A DNA stretch of 64,000 nucleotides from Staphylococcus sp. IVB6214 (GTDB taxonomy: Bacteria > Bacillota > Bacilli > Staphylococcales > Staphylococcaceae), in contig NZ_CP094723.1 in NCBI RefSeq assembly GCF_025558585.1, positions 1,488,001 through 1,552,000 on the forward strand, written 5' to 3'. The position numbers and the translations under genes were made by a program. Shown in pieces: positions 21,585 to 31,748 of the stretch; positions within the stretch are counted from its first letter, which is position 1, and each line of letters opens with the position of its first letter. The notes beneath the pieces are model-generated. The model was not told the origin of the DNA and searched no databases. It worked only from the letters and a program-made list of their open reading frames with translations.

Positions 21585-22736
21585 ATGGCTTTAGAAGGCA
21601 GCTTAAAGAATAAAATAACGATCAACAATGATCCATGGGAACCTTATCGTGATATAGAACAACATGGACAACTGACATTAAGTAACGTTGAATTCACAAC
21701 GACCAACTTATGTAATATGCGTTGTAGCCACTGTGCAGTAGGATATACACTTCAAACCCGTGATCCTGACCCACTCCCAATGTCTCTTATTCTAAAAAGG
21801 CTCGATGAAATTCCAACACTTCGTACCATTTCAATTACCGGTGGAGAGCCAATGTTTTCTAAAAAATCAATTCGTGATGTCGTTAAACCATTGCTGCAAT
21901 ATGCGAAACGCCGTGGTATTTATGTTCAAATGAACTCAAACTTAACATTACCACTCGATCGCTACTTAGATATTGCAGAGTACATCGATGTTATGCATAT
22001 CTCTCACAACTGGGGAACAATCGAGACATTCACTGAAGTCGGCTTCGGTGCGATGGAAAAGAAACCGCCATTACAAGCACGTACACGCTTATTTGAACAA
22101 ATGCTAAGCAATGCACAAACATTGAGTGAACAAGGTATGTTTGTCTCAGCAGAAACAATGTTGAACAAACAAACTGCCCCATATCTTGAAAAAATTCATA
22201 AAGAAGTTGTTCAGACTATGAAATGTCAGCGTCATGAAATTCATCCGATGTATCCAGCAGATTTCGCCAGTCAGCTCGAAGTCTTATCATTGACTGAAAT
22301 GAAAAATGCCATTCATCAGTTACTCGATTTTCGTGATCCTAACGTATGGATGCTTTTTGGTACACTACCTATCTTCCCATGTCTAGATAGTGAAGAAGAT
22401 ACAGTGCTACGTCAAAGACTTCAACAAGCACCTAATGTCTCAATGCGCAACGATCCAGATGGACGTAGTCGTTTAAATGTCAATGTGTTCACCGGAAACG
22501 TCATTGTAACAGACTTTGGTGACGAAACGGGCACACTGGCAAATATCCAAACTGACACACTCACGTCTGTATTTGACAAGTGGCTTGCATCATCGTTATC
22601 AAACAGCATCAATTGTCACTGTCCACACGTAAGCTGTTTAGGTCCAAATGTATTAGTCAAAAATATGTATTATCCTAATGAAGACTTTAAAGCGTTAGAA
22701 AAACAGATGCATCAGCAATACCTTCAAAACAGATAA
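21585..22736 (+). CDS. yfkAB: YfkAB family radical SAM protein
   Basis: A radical S-adenosylmethionine enzyme of unknown reaction. 383 residues. The cluster-binding motif is TTNLCNMRCSHCAVG near the N-terminus (CX3CX2C), followed by the SAM-contacting GGEP in SITGGEPMF. The C-terminus has further cysteines (INCHCPHVSCLGPN) that could hold an auxiliary Fe–S cluster or metal. In some Bacillus genomes the protein is split as YfkA and YfkB; here it is one intact chain. AAGAAGGAA precedes the ATG. A single-gene unit with a strong terminator. Confidence 0.88.
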   Translation: MALEGSLKNKITINNDPWEPYRDIEQHGQLTLSNVEFTTTNLCNMRCSHCAVGYTLQTRDPDPLPMSLILKRLDEIPTLRTISITGGEPMFSKKSIRDVVKPLLQYAKRRGIYVQMNSNLTLPLDRYLDIAEYIDVMHISHNWGTIETFTEVGFGAMEKKPPLQARTRLFEQMLSNAQTLSEQGMFVSAETMLNKQTAPYLEKIHKEVVQTMKCQRHEIHPMYPADFASQLEVLSLTEMKNAIHQLLDFRDPNVWMLFGTLPIFPCLDSEEDTVLRQRLQQAPNVSMRNDPDGRSRLNVNVFTGNVIVTDFGDETGTLANIQTDTLTSVFDKWLASSLSNSINCHCPHVSCLGPNVLVKNMYYPNEDFKALEKQMHQQYLQNR

Positions 22737-22740
22737 AATT

Positions 22741-22775
22741 AAGGCACGGATTTCGTTGAATAAAATCCGTGCCTT
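22741..22775. terminator. bidirectional terminator
   Basis: Perfect stem AAGGCACGGATT / AATCCGTGCCTT with a short loop directly after yfkAB. It also faces the end of the convergent thioesterase gene. Confidence 0.85.
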
Positions 22776-22789
22776 TGTTCATATTTAAA

Positions 22790-23308
22790 TTACTGATTTT
22801 GGTCAATTTCAGATAAAAATTGTATTGTCTTTTTACTTTCTTCACGACGCTCTTTACGACGCTTTACACGTGCTTCCCCTGTTTCATGGAACCAACGTTC
22901 AATATCTGTTTCAGGATAGACTTCAGCGACTGGCGTAGGTTTACCTGATTCATCGAGAGCAACAAAAGTTAAAAAGCTTAATGCTGCTAACTGATGTTTG
23001 CCTTTGTAAATATCATCAATCATAATTTGAACGCATACTTCCATTGAAGACTTACCTGAATACGTCACCATTGCGATATAGGTTACAATATCCCCGTTTT
23101 TAATCGGTAAGAGAAAGTCGACTGAATCTGTCGATGCTGTTACAACTGTATTATTTGCATGTTTCATCGCACATATTGCAGCAATTTCATCAATGTTCGC
23201 CATCAATGTCCCGCCAAACAATGTGCCTAGATGATTCGTATCTTGAGGGAAAACTTGACGTGATTTATACGTTTTAGATTCTCTCATCGATTTTTTATTG
23301 ACTGTCAT
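22790..23308 (-). CDS. acyl-CoA thioesterase, hotdog fold (YkhA/BfiT-like)
   Basis: Hydrolyses acyl-CoA thioesters in the cytosol. 172 residues with one hotdog domain. The family pattern is visible as VFPQDTNHLGTLFGGTLMANIDE, with the active-site Asn/Asp segment, and later FLLPIKNGDIV. The C-terminal tail is basic (RVKRRKERREE). GAGGTGG precedes the ATG. It is the last gene of a three-gene minus-strand run (DUF1128 gene, ampS, thioesterase) with gaps of 14 and 13 bp. Confidence 0.88.
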   Translation of the reverse strand: MTVNKKSMRESKTYKSRQVFPQDTNHLGTLFGGTLMANIDEIAAICAMKHANNTVVTASTDSVDFLLPIKNGDIVTYIAMVTYSGKSSMEVCVQIMIDDIYKGKHQLAALSFLTFVALDESGKPTPVAEVYPETDIERWFHETGEARVKRRKERREESKKTIQFLSEIDQNQ

Positions 23309-23321
23309 CTTTCCACCTCAA

Positions 23322-24560
23322 TTATTTTAAGTTAACCCAGTTACCATTTTCAAACACAGGTTCTTCCTGACCATCAGCTTTGACACCGTAGACGTTCAAA
23401 TCTGCACTACCAATCATAAAGTCAACGTGTGTTAATGAGTCGTTTAGACCATGCTTTGCCAACGTCTCGTCATCCATTTCAGTACCGCCTTTGATATTAA
23501 AGGCATACGCAGAACCAAGCGCAATATGACAAGAAGCATTTTCATCAAACAATGTGTTATAGAATATTGTATTGCGGTTAGAAATAGGTGAATCATCAGG
23601 GACAAGTGCCACTTCGCCAAGTCGACGTGCGCCTTCATCCGTTTCTAATAAAGAACGCAGTACTTCTGCTCCCTGTTCCGCTTCAAAGTCAACAACTCGA
23701 CCTTGTTCAAAAGTCAGCTTGAATCCATCGATTATCGTACCATTATAGCTTAATGGCAATGTGTTAGATACATATCCATCGACACGTTCACAATGTGGTG
23801 CTGTAAACACTTCTTCTGTTGGGATATTTGCAACGAATGCTTGCCCATCTGGTGTATAGCTCGTCGGTTCTTCCCAAATATGATGATCAGGAAGTCCGAT
23901 ACGTAGGTCTGTCCCTTTCGATATGAAATGCAATGCTGTATATGCTTTGTCATTCAACCAAGCTGCACGTTCTTTCAGTTGTTCAGTGTGAACGCGCCAA
24001 TTCTCGACTGGGTCATGACCATCTACACGGACAATCGCAAGAATATCATCTAAAAATGTATCAAACGCTTCTTGATCATCTAATTGTGGATACACTCTTT
24101 TTGCCCAATCGACAGATGGATATGCTGCAACAAGCCATGGAAATGCATTTTTTTGTGATTGAACCATATAGGGTTTGAATGCTTGTCCATAGCGTAACTG
24201 CGTTGCTTTTAACTTTTCAGCATCAATACCATTCATCAAATCTGGGTCTTCTGTTAATAACGCAAGATTGCTTGCACCACGGTTCGCATAATCCATTCGC
24301 TCTTCAACATCAAAACTTTTTACTTCTTGTTCAAAGAAATCTAGCGGTTCGTATTGATACGCATAGCGCTTCAATATAGGATCTGTGTATTTGACATGTA
24401 CATCAGATGCACCCGCTTCATATGCTTCTTTCACAATACGTCTTGTAAAGTCAACTGCATCAACGGTTGTTCGAATATACACTGGTTGTCCCTGTTGTAC
24501 ATTCATGCCGACACGTACGAGTAATTGGGCATATTGTTGTAACTTTTCTTCTCTCGTCAT
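23322..24560 (-). CDS. ampS: AmpS-type aminopeptidase, M29 family
   Basis: A cytosolic two-metal leucyl-type aminopeptidase of the thermophilic M29 family. 412 residues, the family length. Metal ligands appear in conserved contexts in the C-terminal half: PTEEVFTAP with Glu, the GEVALVPDDS region, SCHIALGSAY with His, and THVDFMIGS with His and Asp. GAGGAGG precedes the ATG. It sits in the middle of a short operon with a DUF1128 gene upstream and a thioesterase gene downstream. Confidence 0.92.
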   Translation of the reverse strand: MTREEKLQQYAQLLVRVGMNVQQGQPVYIRTTVDAVDFTRRIVKEAYEAGASDVHVKYTDPILKRYAYQYEPLDFFEQEVKSFDVEERMDYANRGASNLALLTEDPDLMNGIDAEKLKATQLRYGQAFKPYMVQSQKNAFPWLVAAYPSVDWAKRVYPQLDDQEAFDTFLDDILAIVRVDGHDPVENWRVHTEQLKERAAWLNDKAYTALHFISKGTDLRIGLPDHHIWEEPTSYTPDGQAFVANIPTEEVFTAPHCERVDGYVSNTLPLSYNGTIIDGFKLTFEQGRVVDFEAEQGAEVLRSLLETDEGARRLGEVALVPDDSPISNRNTIFYNTLFDENASCHIALGSAYAFNIKGGTEMDDETLAKHGLNDSLTHVDFMIGSADLNVYGVKADGQEEPVFENGNWVNLK

Positions 24561-24574
24561 AGATTTGCCTCCTC

Positions 24575-24781
24575 TTATGATTGACGTAGTTCCCCTAATG
24601 CTTCAGTAATACCAGTCATTTCTTGGGGTGTGAATGTATCTTTCGACATCACATACGTATAAATATCTTCTATGTCTTCACGATGTGAGTCAGAATAATA
24701 ATCCGGATCAATCAAGCCGGGATTTACTAATTTTAAACGGTCTCGAATCGCTAAAATCATTGTTGCAATATCTTTTTCCAT
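24575..24781 (-). CDS. DUF1128 family protein
   Basis: A 68-residue cytosolic protein of unknown function. The family core NPGLIDPDYYSD followed by EDIYTYVMSKDTFTPQEM is clear. AAAGGGTGAT precedes the ATG. First gene of the operon with ampS. Confidence 0.85.
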   Translation of the reverse strand: MEKDIATMILAIRDRLKLVNPGLIDPDYYSDSHREDIEDIYTYVMSKDTFTPQEMTGITEALGELRQS

Positions 24782-25018
24782 CTCTAATCACCCTTTCATT
24801 CCAATATTTTAACATACTTCAATCAAAAGTCTCTTATTCTGTTAAATGAAACAAAAAAATACTGTTAATAACACCTAAGATAACGTTTTATTCACTGATT
24901 AAGCAGCAGATTGCATGGAGAAAATCATATTTTGAAAAATTTTTACTAGATTTACTTTAGAATTGTTTTGAAACACGATAAAATGGGCATATAAATGTAA
25001 ATATGGAGGATTTGAAGT

Positions 25019-25480
25019 ATGACAACAGTTGCATTTGTATGTCTTGGTAATATTTGCCGTTCTCCGATGGCTGAAGCAATTATGCGCCAACGTCTCAAAG
25101 ATCGCAATATTACAGGTATCGAAGTCACTTCAAGAGGGACAGGCGATTGGAATTTAGGTCAAACGCCTCACCGTGGGACTCAAAAAATTCTCAATACCCA
25201 TAAAATTCCTTTTGATGGGATTGTGAGCGAACTTTTCACAGAGCAAGATGACTTTGACTATATTATTGCAATGGATCAAAGCAATGTGGATAATATAAAG
25301 CGTATCAACCCTAATCTTACAGGAAAACTTTTTAAGTTATTAGAGTTTAGTTCACTATCTGACACTGATGTGCCAGATCCATACTACACAGGTAACTTTG
25401 AAGGTGTTTATGACATGATACAATCATCATGTGATCAATTAATCGACTATATCGTAAATAATGAAGGGAGCAATTCATAA
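25019..25480 (+). CDS. ptpA: low-molecular-weight protein tyrosine phosphatase PtpA
   Basis: Dephosphorylates phosphotyrosine. In S. aureus PtpA is secreted and supports survival in macrophages (known). 153 residues. The P-loop is VCLGNICRSP, with nucleophile C8 and R14; the general acid is D120 in DVPDPYY. GGAGGA precedes the ATG. It overlaps the following YtxH-like gene by one base (TAATG), so the two are translationally coupled. Confidence 0.93.
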   Translation: MTTVAFVCLGNICRSPMAEAIMRQRLKDRNITGIEVTSRGTGDWNLGQTPHRGTQKILNTHKIPFDGIVSELFTEQDDFDYIIAMDQSNVDNIKRINPNLTGKLFKLLEFSSLSDTDVPDPYYTGNFEGVYDMIQSSCDQLIDYIVNNEGSNS

Positions 25481-25770
25481 TGAAAAACAAATTTGTACCA
25501 GGTATTTTAATCGGCGCAACAATCGGAGGTGCCATTGCACTGATCGATAAAAACACACGTCACTCAGTTAAAACTTCTATTCATAACATTAAAACTGGAC
25601 AACGTTCAAACAAACCATCAAAAGTCACTGCACTTGTTGACGAAGTGATGTACTGGAAGGATACGCTCGAAGAAATTCGTCGTAACAATCCTGAATTAGA
25701 ACGTTCACTAATCGATGCTAAAGACACATTAGTTGCGCGTAAAAATAACAAACAAATTGGTCATCATTAA
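25480..25770 (+). CDS. YtxH-like small membrane-associated protein
   Basis: 96 residues. A short hydrophobic, glycine-rich N-terminal segment (FVPGILIGATIGGAIALI) is followed by a basic, helical hydrophilic domain. This is the layout of YtxH-type general stress proteins, but the match is loose and the function is unknown. The ATG overlaps the ptpA stop codon. Confidence 0.7.
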   Translation: MKNKFVPGILIGATIGGAIALIDKNTRHSVKTSIHNIKTGQRSNKPSKVTALVDEVMYWKDTLEEIRRNNPELERSLIDAKDTLVARKNNKQIGHH

Positions 25771-25781
25771 CCTTATTAATC

Positions 25782-25831
25782 GAGATTGAGACACTTTTTT
25801 TCAAAGTATTAATGCATCATGTCTCGATCTC
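25782..25831. terminator. hairpin after the ptpA operon
   Basis: Arms GAGATTGAGAC and GTCTCGATCTC pair over 11 bases with one G:U. The loop contains a T-run rather than the tail, so it may work poorly as a rho-independent terminator in the plus direction. Confidence 0.5.
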
Positions 25832-25852
25832 TTAAATAGCTGTTCAATATGA

Positions 25853-25926
25853 GAGTGAGATGTGGCAGTTCGGATAGAAATCTCATTTGCAAATAGATTT
25901 CAATCATTCTCCCCTATCTCACTCTT
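25853..25926. repeat. intergenic hairpin of the staphylococcal GAGTGRGA type
   Basis: GAGTGAGAT at 25853 pairs with ATCTCACTC ending near 25924, followed by TTTT. An inner stem GAAATCT / AGATTTC is also present. It resembles the hairpin at 54925–54977 in layout and probably ends transcription from ptpA. Confidence 0.55.
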
Positions 25927-25975
25927 TTGATATGTCTATGAATGTTATAACAATCTAAAGATAAGGAGTACTATT

Positions 25976-27253
25976 ATGTCAGAAAAACACGAATCATCTG
26001 AAGGTATTGTAGATAAGATTAAACATAAAATCGACAGTCATAAAGATGATGATACCGGCAACAACCCAGATCGTAAAGGCGATGGTTCAGGTGAGATTGA
26101 ACCCGATCATCACTTTGTCAAACCGCAGCTTTTCCAATCTAAAGAAGCACCAAAAGACAATGAAACATTCTTCGTTTCACGTATTAACAAGCCTGTCAAA
26201 TATTCGGACAGACCGAGTTTTATTAAATATTTGATATATCGTATTGGTAAAGATGATGCGTCTGGATTAGCAGCACAACTTGCATATTATTTTATGCTAT
26301 CGCTATTCCCAATGCTTATTTTCATCTTATCGCTCGTCCCACTGTTCAATATTGACCGCAAAACAATTGTGAATCAAATCTCTGAAAGTGCACCTGCAGA
26401 TGCTGCTTCTATCGTGACATCAATCATCGATGACATTATGGGTAATGCAAGTGGTAGCATTTTATCAATCGGTTTGATTTTAGCACTATGGACTGCTTCA
26501 AACGGTATGACAGCATTGATGAATTCATTCAACGTAGCCTATGACGTTGAAGATAGTCGAAATTTCTTCGTGTCGAAAGCGCTAGCTGTTACTTTTACGC
26601 TAATCTTAGGAATCACTTTACCTATTACAATGGTGCTTTTCACATTCGGTGAACAAATTGGCAATCTCTTGTTCGGGCCGCTTGGACTCGACGATCAAGT
26701 TCGATGGATATTTAGCTTATTGCGTACAGCGTTGCCTGTCATTGCAATCTTTATTACATTCACAGTGCTCTATACAGCAGCACCTAACGTAAAAATCAAA
26801 TTAAAATCCGTACTACCTGGTGCTCTTTTCTCAACAGTTGTTTGGATTATAGGGACACTCGCATTCGGTTATTATGTGTCTAACTTCGGTAACTATTCAA
26901 AAACATATGGTAGTATCGGAGGCGTTATCGTATTGATGTTATGGCTCTATATCACAGGCTTTATTTTAATTATCGGTGCCGAAATCAATGCAATTATTCA
27001 TCAACGCAAAGTTGTAAAAGGAAAAACACCTGAAGAACAAACATATGATGAGTTAGAAGCAGAACACGAACAAAACCTAGCAAAATCATATAACAATTAT
27101 GATGCACAAGCAGAATCAACAGATGAACAACACAATGATGATGAACAGGTGCCATCATCACAAAACGATGCAATACTGCAAACTGACTACCAAGCACCCG
27201 AAAAAGCTGAACGTGAGAACGATGGTTACTCACGTGACATTAAAACAAAATAA
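25976..27253 (+). CDS. YihY/BrkB family inner-membrane protein
   Basis: An integral membrane protein with about six transmembrane helices (residues 85–345). It is flanked by a hydrophilic N-terminal tail of about 80 residues and a long acidic Q/E/D-rich C-terminal tail. The core has the family pattern: DASGLAAQLAYYFMLSLFP, the LWTASNGMTALM segment, and GSIGGVIVLMLWLYITG. Members were once called ribonuclease BN in error; a transporter-like role is suspected. AAGGAG precedes the ATG. A single-gene unit. Confidence 0.87.
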   Translation: MSEKHESSEGIVDKIKHKIDSHKDDDTGNNPDRKGDGSGEIEPDHHFVKPQLFQSKEAPKDNETFFVSRINKPVKYSDRPSFIKYLIYRIGKDDASGLAAQLAYYFMLSLFPMLIFILSLVPLFNIDRKTIVNQISESAPADAASIVTSIIDDIMGNASGSILSIGLILALWTASNGMTALMNSFNVAYDVEDSRNFFVSKALAVTFTLILGITLPITMVLFTFGEQIGNLLFGPLGLDDQVRWIFSLLRTALPVIAIFITFTVLYTAAPNVKIKLKSVLPGALFSTVVWIIGTLAFGYYVSNFGNYSKTYGSIGGVIVLMLWLYITGFILIIGAEINAIIHQRKVVKGKTPEEQTYDELEAEHEQNLAKSYNNYDAQAESTDEQHNDDEQVPSSQNDAILQTDYQAPEKAERENDGYSRDIKTK

Positions 27254-27401
27254 GATTTAACACATCTTCATTGATATCTTATTTGCCCATTTTCAATAAG
27301 TGTATGTAACTGTGACTTGGAATGCGGCATTGAAACATCATATTATTTGATATGCACTACTTCTATCACAGTAACATACCTGTATTTAGGAGGAAATCAC
27401 C

Positions 27402-27971
27402 ATGACATTACTTGCAGATATTTTAACCTACAATCAAACTTTCGTTGCAAATAAAGAATATGAAGCTTATAAGGCGACGAAAGTACCGGCCAAAAAAGCT
27501 GTTCTCGTTACATGTATGGATACGCGCTTGCAAGACTTATCAACGAAAGCGCTTGGATTTAACAATGGGGATTTGAAGGTCGTCAAAAATGCTGGCGCCA
27601 TGATTACACATCCCTATGGTTCAACGATGAGAAGTATCCTTGTCGGTATTTATGCTTTAGGCGCGGAAGAAATTATTATTATGGGACATAAAGATTGTGG
27701 GATGGGGAGTCTGAATGTAGATGAAGTGATGACCACAATGCAGGAAAGAGGGATAAAACCTGAAATCTTTGAATGGCTGCAATACTCAGGCATTGAGGTT
27801 ACTGATTTCTTAAAGGGTTTTGATGATGTATACGAAAATGTTCAAAAAAGTATCGAGATGATCTATAATCATCCACTGTTCGATAACAAAGTACCGGTTC
27901 ACGGCCTTGTAATCGAACCACATACTGGAGAACTCGAACTAATACATGATGGTTACAAAGCATTATCTTAA
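27402..27971 (+). CDS. beta-carbonic anhydrase
   Basis: Interconverts CO2 and bicarbonate in the cytosol. 189 residues. Zinc ligands are C38 (VTCMDTR), H96 and C99 (GHKDCGMG). The active-site D40/R42 dyad is present, as is the KNAGAMI loop. This is the shorter plant-unlike beta class common in Firmicutes. AGGAGG precedes the ATG. A single gene with a strong hairpin behind it, facing vraR. Confidence 0.92.
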   Translation: MTLLADILTYNQTFVANKEYEAYKATKVPAKKAVLVTCMDTRLQDLSTKALGFNNGDLKVVKNAGAMITHPYGSTMRSILVGIYALGAEEIIIMGHKDCGMGSLNVDEVMTTMQERGIKPEIFEWLQYSGIEVTDFLKGFDDVYENVQKSIEMIYNHPLFDNKVPVHGLVIEPHTGELELIHDGYKALS

Positions 27972-27980
27972 CAACCAAGA

Positions 27981-28020
27981 AGCGCATATGAAACCTTCGC
28001 AAGGTTTCATATGCGCTTTC
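27981..28020. terminator. terminator between carbonic anhydrase gene and vraR
   Basis: A long perfect stem, AGCGCATATGAAACCTT / AAGGTTTCATATGCGCT, with a 3-base loop. It lies between convergent genes and can serve both. Confidence 0.88.
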
Positions 28021-28025
28021 TATTA

Positions 28026-28655
28026 TTATTCGATGAGTCCATGTTGGAAGGCATAGATGACAGCTTGTGTTCGATCTTGCACTTCTAGTTTACTCAATAT
28101 ATTGCTCACATGTGTTTTAACGGTTTTAATTGTAATATGTGATGCACTCGCAATCTCTTGGTTAGAATACCCTTTTGCAATCAGCAATAAAATCTCCATC
28201 TCTCGTTCTGTTAACATTTCATAAAGCTCGGCACGTTGCTTCATTCGATTGCGCATCTTTACTAATACTTCCGCTTCGAATACCGACTCACCAAGACTCG
28301 TTTTACGAATTGCAGACGCAATATCGCTCGCACTCGTTGTTTTCAGAATATAACTGTCCACACCCACGTCCAACGCACGATAGACTTCTTTATCCTCTAT
28401 GTAGCTTGTCAGCATCACTACTTTTATCCCAGGCAGATCTTTTTTAATTTGTGCTGTTGCCTCAACACCATCCATATCTGTCATGACAAGATCCATTAAG
28501 ATCACATCTGGGTTTAATTCGTGTGCTTTTTCAATCGCTTCTCTACCTGAGCCGCCTTCTCCAACAACTTCAATATCTGATTGTGTTGAAAGATAGCTCG
28601 AAATACCAATACGAACCATCTCATGATCGTCTACAAACAAAACTTTAATCGTCAT
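28026..28655 (-). CDS. vraR: VraR, cell-wall-stress response regulator
   Basis: NarL/LuxR-type response regulator of the VraSR system, which induces cell-wall synthesis genes under glycopeptide or beta-lactam stress. 209 residues: receiver domain with phospho-acceptor D55 ([10 protein letters not shown]) and a C-terminal helix–turn–helix ([20 protein letters not shown]). The gene overlaps vraS by 11 bp. It is the last gene of the vraUTSR operon. Confidence 0.95.
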   Translation of the reverse strand: MTIKVLFVDDHEMVRIGISSYLSTQSDIEVVGEGGSGREAIEKAHELNPDVILMDLVMTDMDGVEATAQIKKDLPGIKVVMLTSYIEDKEVYRALDVGVDSYILKTTSASDIASAIRKTSLGESVFEAEVLVKMRNRMKQRAELYEMLTEREMEILLLIAKGYSNQEIASASHITIKTVKTHVSNILSKLEVQDRTQAVIYAFQHGLIE

Positions 28656-29691
28656 ACTGCTGACCCTCCTTATCTAATGGTGCTTTTACCTCAATACGCG
28701 TTCCTGCATTCGGTAATGATACGATATGGAACGTTGCACCAATCTCTGTCGCACGCTCTCTCATATTTTTCAATCCATAACTCTGTTCCATCTTTTCATC
28801 TGGGTTAAATCCGATGCCGTCATCTTGTATACGCAACAGAAGATGACCATCACGATTCAACAACTCTACACTGACTTGTGTCCCATTAGCATGTCTTAAT
28901 GTATTAGAAATCGCTTCTTGTGTAATACGAAATAGATGATCTTCAATCCCTTTTGGCACTTCAAACGTATCGATGTCATACATCACTTTCATCGGCACTT
29001 TGCGCTGTAAATCTGTCACTAACGACTTAATACCTTCTCCCAGTGTCTTGTCCTTCAAACCAATTGGTCGTAAGTGTAGTAGCAATGCACGCATCTCAAG
29101 TTGTGATTCTTGAATCATTTTCTCCAATGTTGGAATCTGTTGATCTAAAGGTGGCTCAAGTTCTGTCTCTTTAATCGCAGATAACATTAAACTTGCCGCA
29201 AACAGCTGTTGAGATACACTGTCATGTAGCTCACGTGCTAGACGTTGTCGTTCATCTTCTATAATCTTTTTCACCTTTAAGTCATTCATATTGTACTGTT
29301 CATTTGTTAAATTCTGTGTTTTAATTCTTAATTTATGCAACTCTTGATTCAATGGCACTAATGTTTGATAAAGTCCAATTGTTTCATTGTATAGTTCAAT
29401 TTGATGATCATTAATCCCCACTGTCTCTCCTTGTATTGCACGTTCGATTTGTTCTTGTAACCAATCGTATTGCTGATTGATTTTATATGCAATGACACTG
29501 CCAACGAGAATACAAAAAAATACAACAACTAAGTTGATAAATAAAAAAACTGAAATCCCAAATATCTGTTTATACAACATACCTTGAAAAAAGATAATAT
29601 TGACAAATACCTTATCAATGAAGAAAAACACAGTGAACATCGCATAAACCAATATCAACATAGAGCCAATCGTTCGGATATAATGATTCAT
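28645..29691 (-). CDS. vraS: VraS, cell-wall-stress sensor histidine kinase
   Basis: Membrane histidine kinase with two N-terminal transmembrane helices and almost no extracellular loop (an intramembrane-sensing kinase). The HisKA_3 domain carries phospho-acceptor H156 in [12 protein letters not shown]. The ATPase domain has the N box ([14 protein letters not shown]) and G box (IQDDGIGF). 348 residues, as in S. aureus. It overlaps vraT by 4 bp and vraR by 11 bp, so the operon is tightly coupled. Confidence 0.95.
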   Translation of the reverse strand: MNHYIRTIGSMLILVYAMFTVFFFIDKVFVNIIFFQGMLYKQIFGISVFLFINLVVVFFCILVGSVIAYKINQQYDWLQEQIERAIQGETVGINDHQIELYNETIGLYQTLVPLNQELHKLRIKTQNLTNEQYNMNDLKVKKIIEDERQRLARELHDSVSQQLFAASLMLSAIKETELEPPLDQQIPTLEKMIQESQLEMRALLLHLRPIGLKDKTLGEGIKSLVTDLQRKVPMKVMYDIDTFEVPKGIEDHLFRITQEAISNTLRHANGTQVSVELLNRDGHLLLRIQDDGIGFNPDEKMEQSYGLKNMRERATEIGATFHIVSLPNAGTRIEVKAPLDKEGQQYDD

Positions 29692-30392
29692 CGGAAGATC
29701 ACCTCTATGTCACCAATCAATGTTGATGCATAGATATTTACGGTATAACTATCTTGTTTTTGTTCTGTATGCATCGTCATATTTGTATTATCAATTTTTT
29801 GTCGTTGTTGGCCCATAATCGCCGTACCATAAAATGCAGATACATTCAAATTCACATGATAATTGAGCGGGACAATGACTTGAATTTTACCAATTAGATG
29901 ACGGAGCACAATCGTATTTTGTGCTTTTAGATTTGCCGCCTTGACCATATCAATGTGTACGTCTCCGATACCATGTTGAATTTGTAAGTCTTCCCATTTA
30001 TAGACGTAAATCGGTGTCTTTTGCTCTCCAAACCACTTTTGTTTAAGAAATGACGCTTGTACCGCTGATTCATCATCTGTTGCAATAATAGATAATGGAC
30101 GGCGTTTATATTTGATATAACGAAAAGCTACAATCACCATAAAGATAAATAAGATGACAAGCGTATATTTATTGGATAACAGTGTAAAAGCAATCATCAG
30201 TGCGCCGATCCAAAAACAGAGCAACCCTCGTACTTTATGAAAATATATATAACCGACATACATCAATATACCGCCTAATAAAATAACTAATATATATCCA
30301 ATTTTTTCAAAAAAGATATAATAAAAGTTGGCAATAACCATGAGGGCAGTAAAAAGAATGAGTAGTTCAGTTGAAATATATTTCTGAGTCAT
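29688..30392 (-). CDS. vraT: VraT (YvqF/LiaF-like) membrane protein of the VraSR system
   Basis: 234 residues. Four hydrophobic helices in the first 95 residues are followed by a soluble beta-rich LiaF-like C-terminal domain (…[14 protein letters not shown]… to the end). In S. aureus VraT is needed for full VraSR signalling and methicillin resistance (known). It overlaps vraS by 4 bp and follows vraU by 12 bp. Confidence 0.9.
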   Translation of the reverse strand: MTQKYISTELLILFTALMVIANFYYIFFEKIGYILVILLGGILMYVGYIYFHKVRGLLCFWIGALMIAFTLLSNKYTLVILFIFMVIVAFRYIKYKRRPLSIIATDDESAVQASFLKQKWFGEQKTPIYVYKWEDLQIQHGIGDVHIDMVKAANLKAQNTIVLRHLIGKIQVIVPLNYHVNLNVSAFYGTAIMGQQRQKIDNTNMTMHTEQKQDSYTVNIYASTLIGDIEVIFR

Positions 30393-30404
30393 ATTTCCAC
30401 CTTT

Positions 30405-30794
30405 CTAGTATGCATTAACCAATGTTCGTAACAAGCGACATTCATACTTCGTATATGCTTTGTCCGCATCAAGTTGCGAATAGTAACGCTCAAGTCGTGC
30501 ATACTCACTTTCTATTTTATTCAATTCTTCTTTTAAAGATGCCAATGTTTCATCATATATATTCGCCACATGCTCAAATTGATGTGTATCTGCCAAAGTA
30601 ATATATTTATTTTCTAGCTCTAGCATACGTCTGTCAATCATCAGTTGCACTTGTGACTTTTTTTGCTGAATATAGTGCATCGTATCATCTATCGTCTGCA
30701 CTTTAAGGTCTAATGACATCATATATTGATAAATTCCTTGTTTATAGCATTGTTTCAAAAATCGTTCAACATAAGTTTTAACCTGTTGCATCAT
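30405..30794 (-). CDS. vraU: VraU, first gene of the vraUTSR operon
   Basis: A 129-residue soluble, highly helical protein with probable coiled coils (residues 35–110) and no known catalytic motif. The name rests on its position as first gene before vraT. GAGGTGAT precedes the ATG. A TATAAT at 30827–30822 (minus strand) lies upstream, touching the T-tract of the map terminator; no good -35 is visible at 17 bp. A poor -35 would fit a promoter that depends on VraR. Confidence 0.82.
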   Translation of the reverse strand: MMQQVKTYVERFLKQCYKQGIYQYMMSLDLKVQTIDDTMHYIQQKKSQVQLMIDRRMLELENKYITLADTHQFEHVANIYDETLASLKEELNKIESEYARLERYYSQLDADKAYTKYECRLLRTLVNAY

Positions 30795-30821
30795 AATGGT
30801 ATCACCTCATCTATTAATACC

Positions 30822-30863
30822 ATTATAAAAAAGTTCCGCAACCTAAGTAATAGGCTACGGAAC
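30822..30863 (-). terminator. map terminator, abutting the vraU -10 box
   Basis: On the minus strand GTTCCGTAGCCTA pairs with TAGGTTGCGGAAC (one bulge or mismatch), followed by TTTTTT and then directly by ATAATGG. The last T of the tract is the first base of TATAAT, the likely vraU -10. Confidence 0.78.
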
Positions 30864-30892
30864 CATTTTAATTTAAGACTAAAGTCCGAAGC

Positions 30893-31678
<786 letters not shown>

Positions 31679-31748
31679 CTATACCGTACTTATTATAACA
31701 AAATTTTTCTGATATACTAGAAGTAAGTACAAATCAGGAGCTATACGT

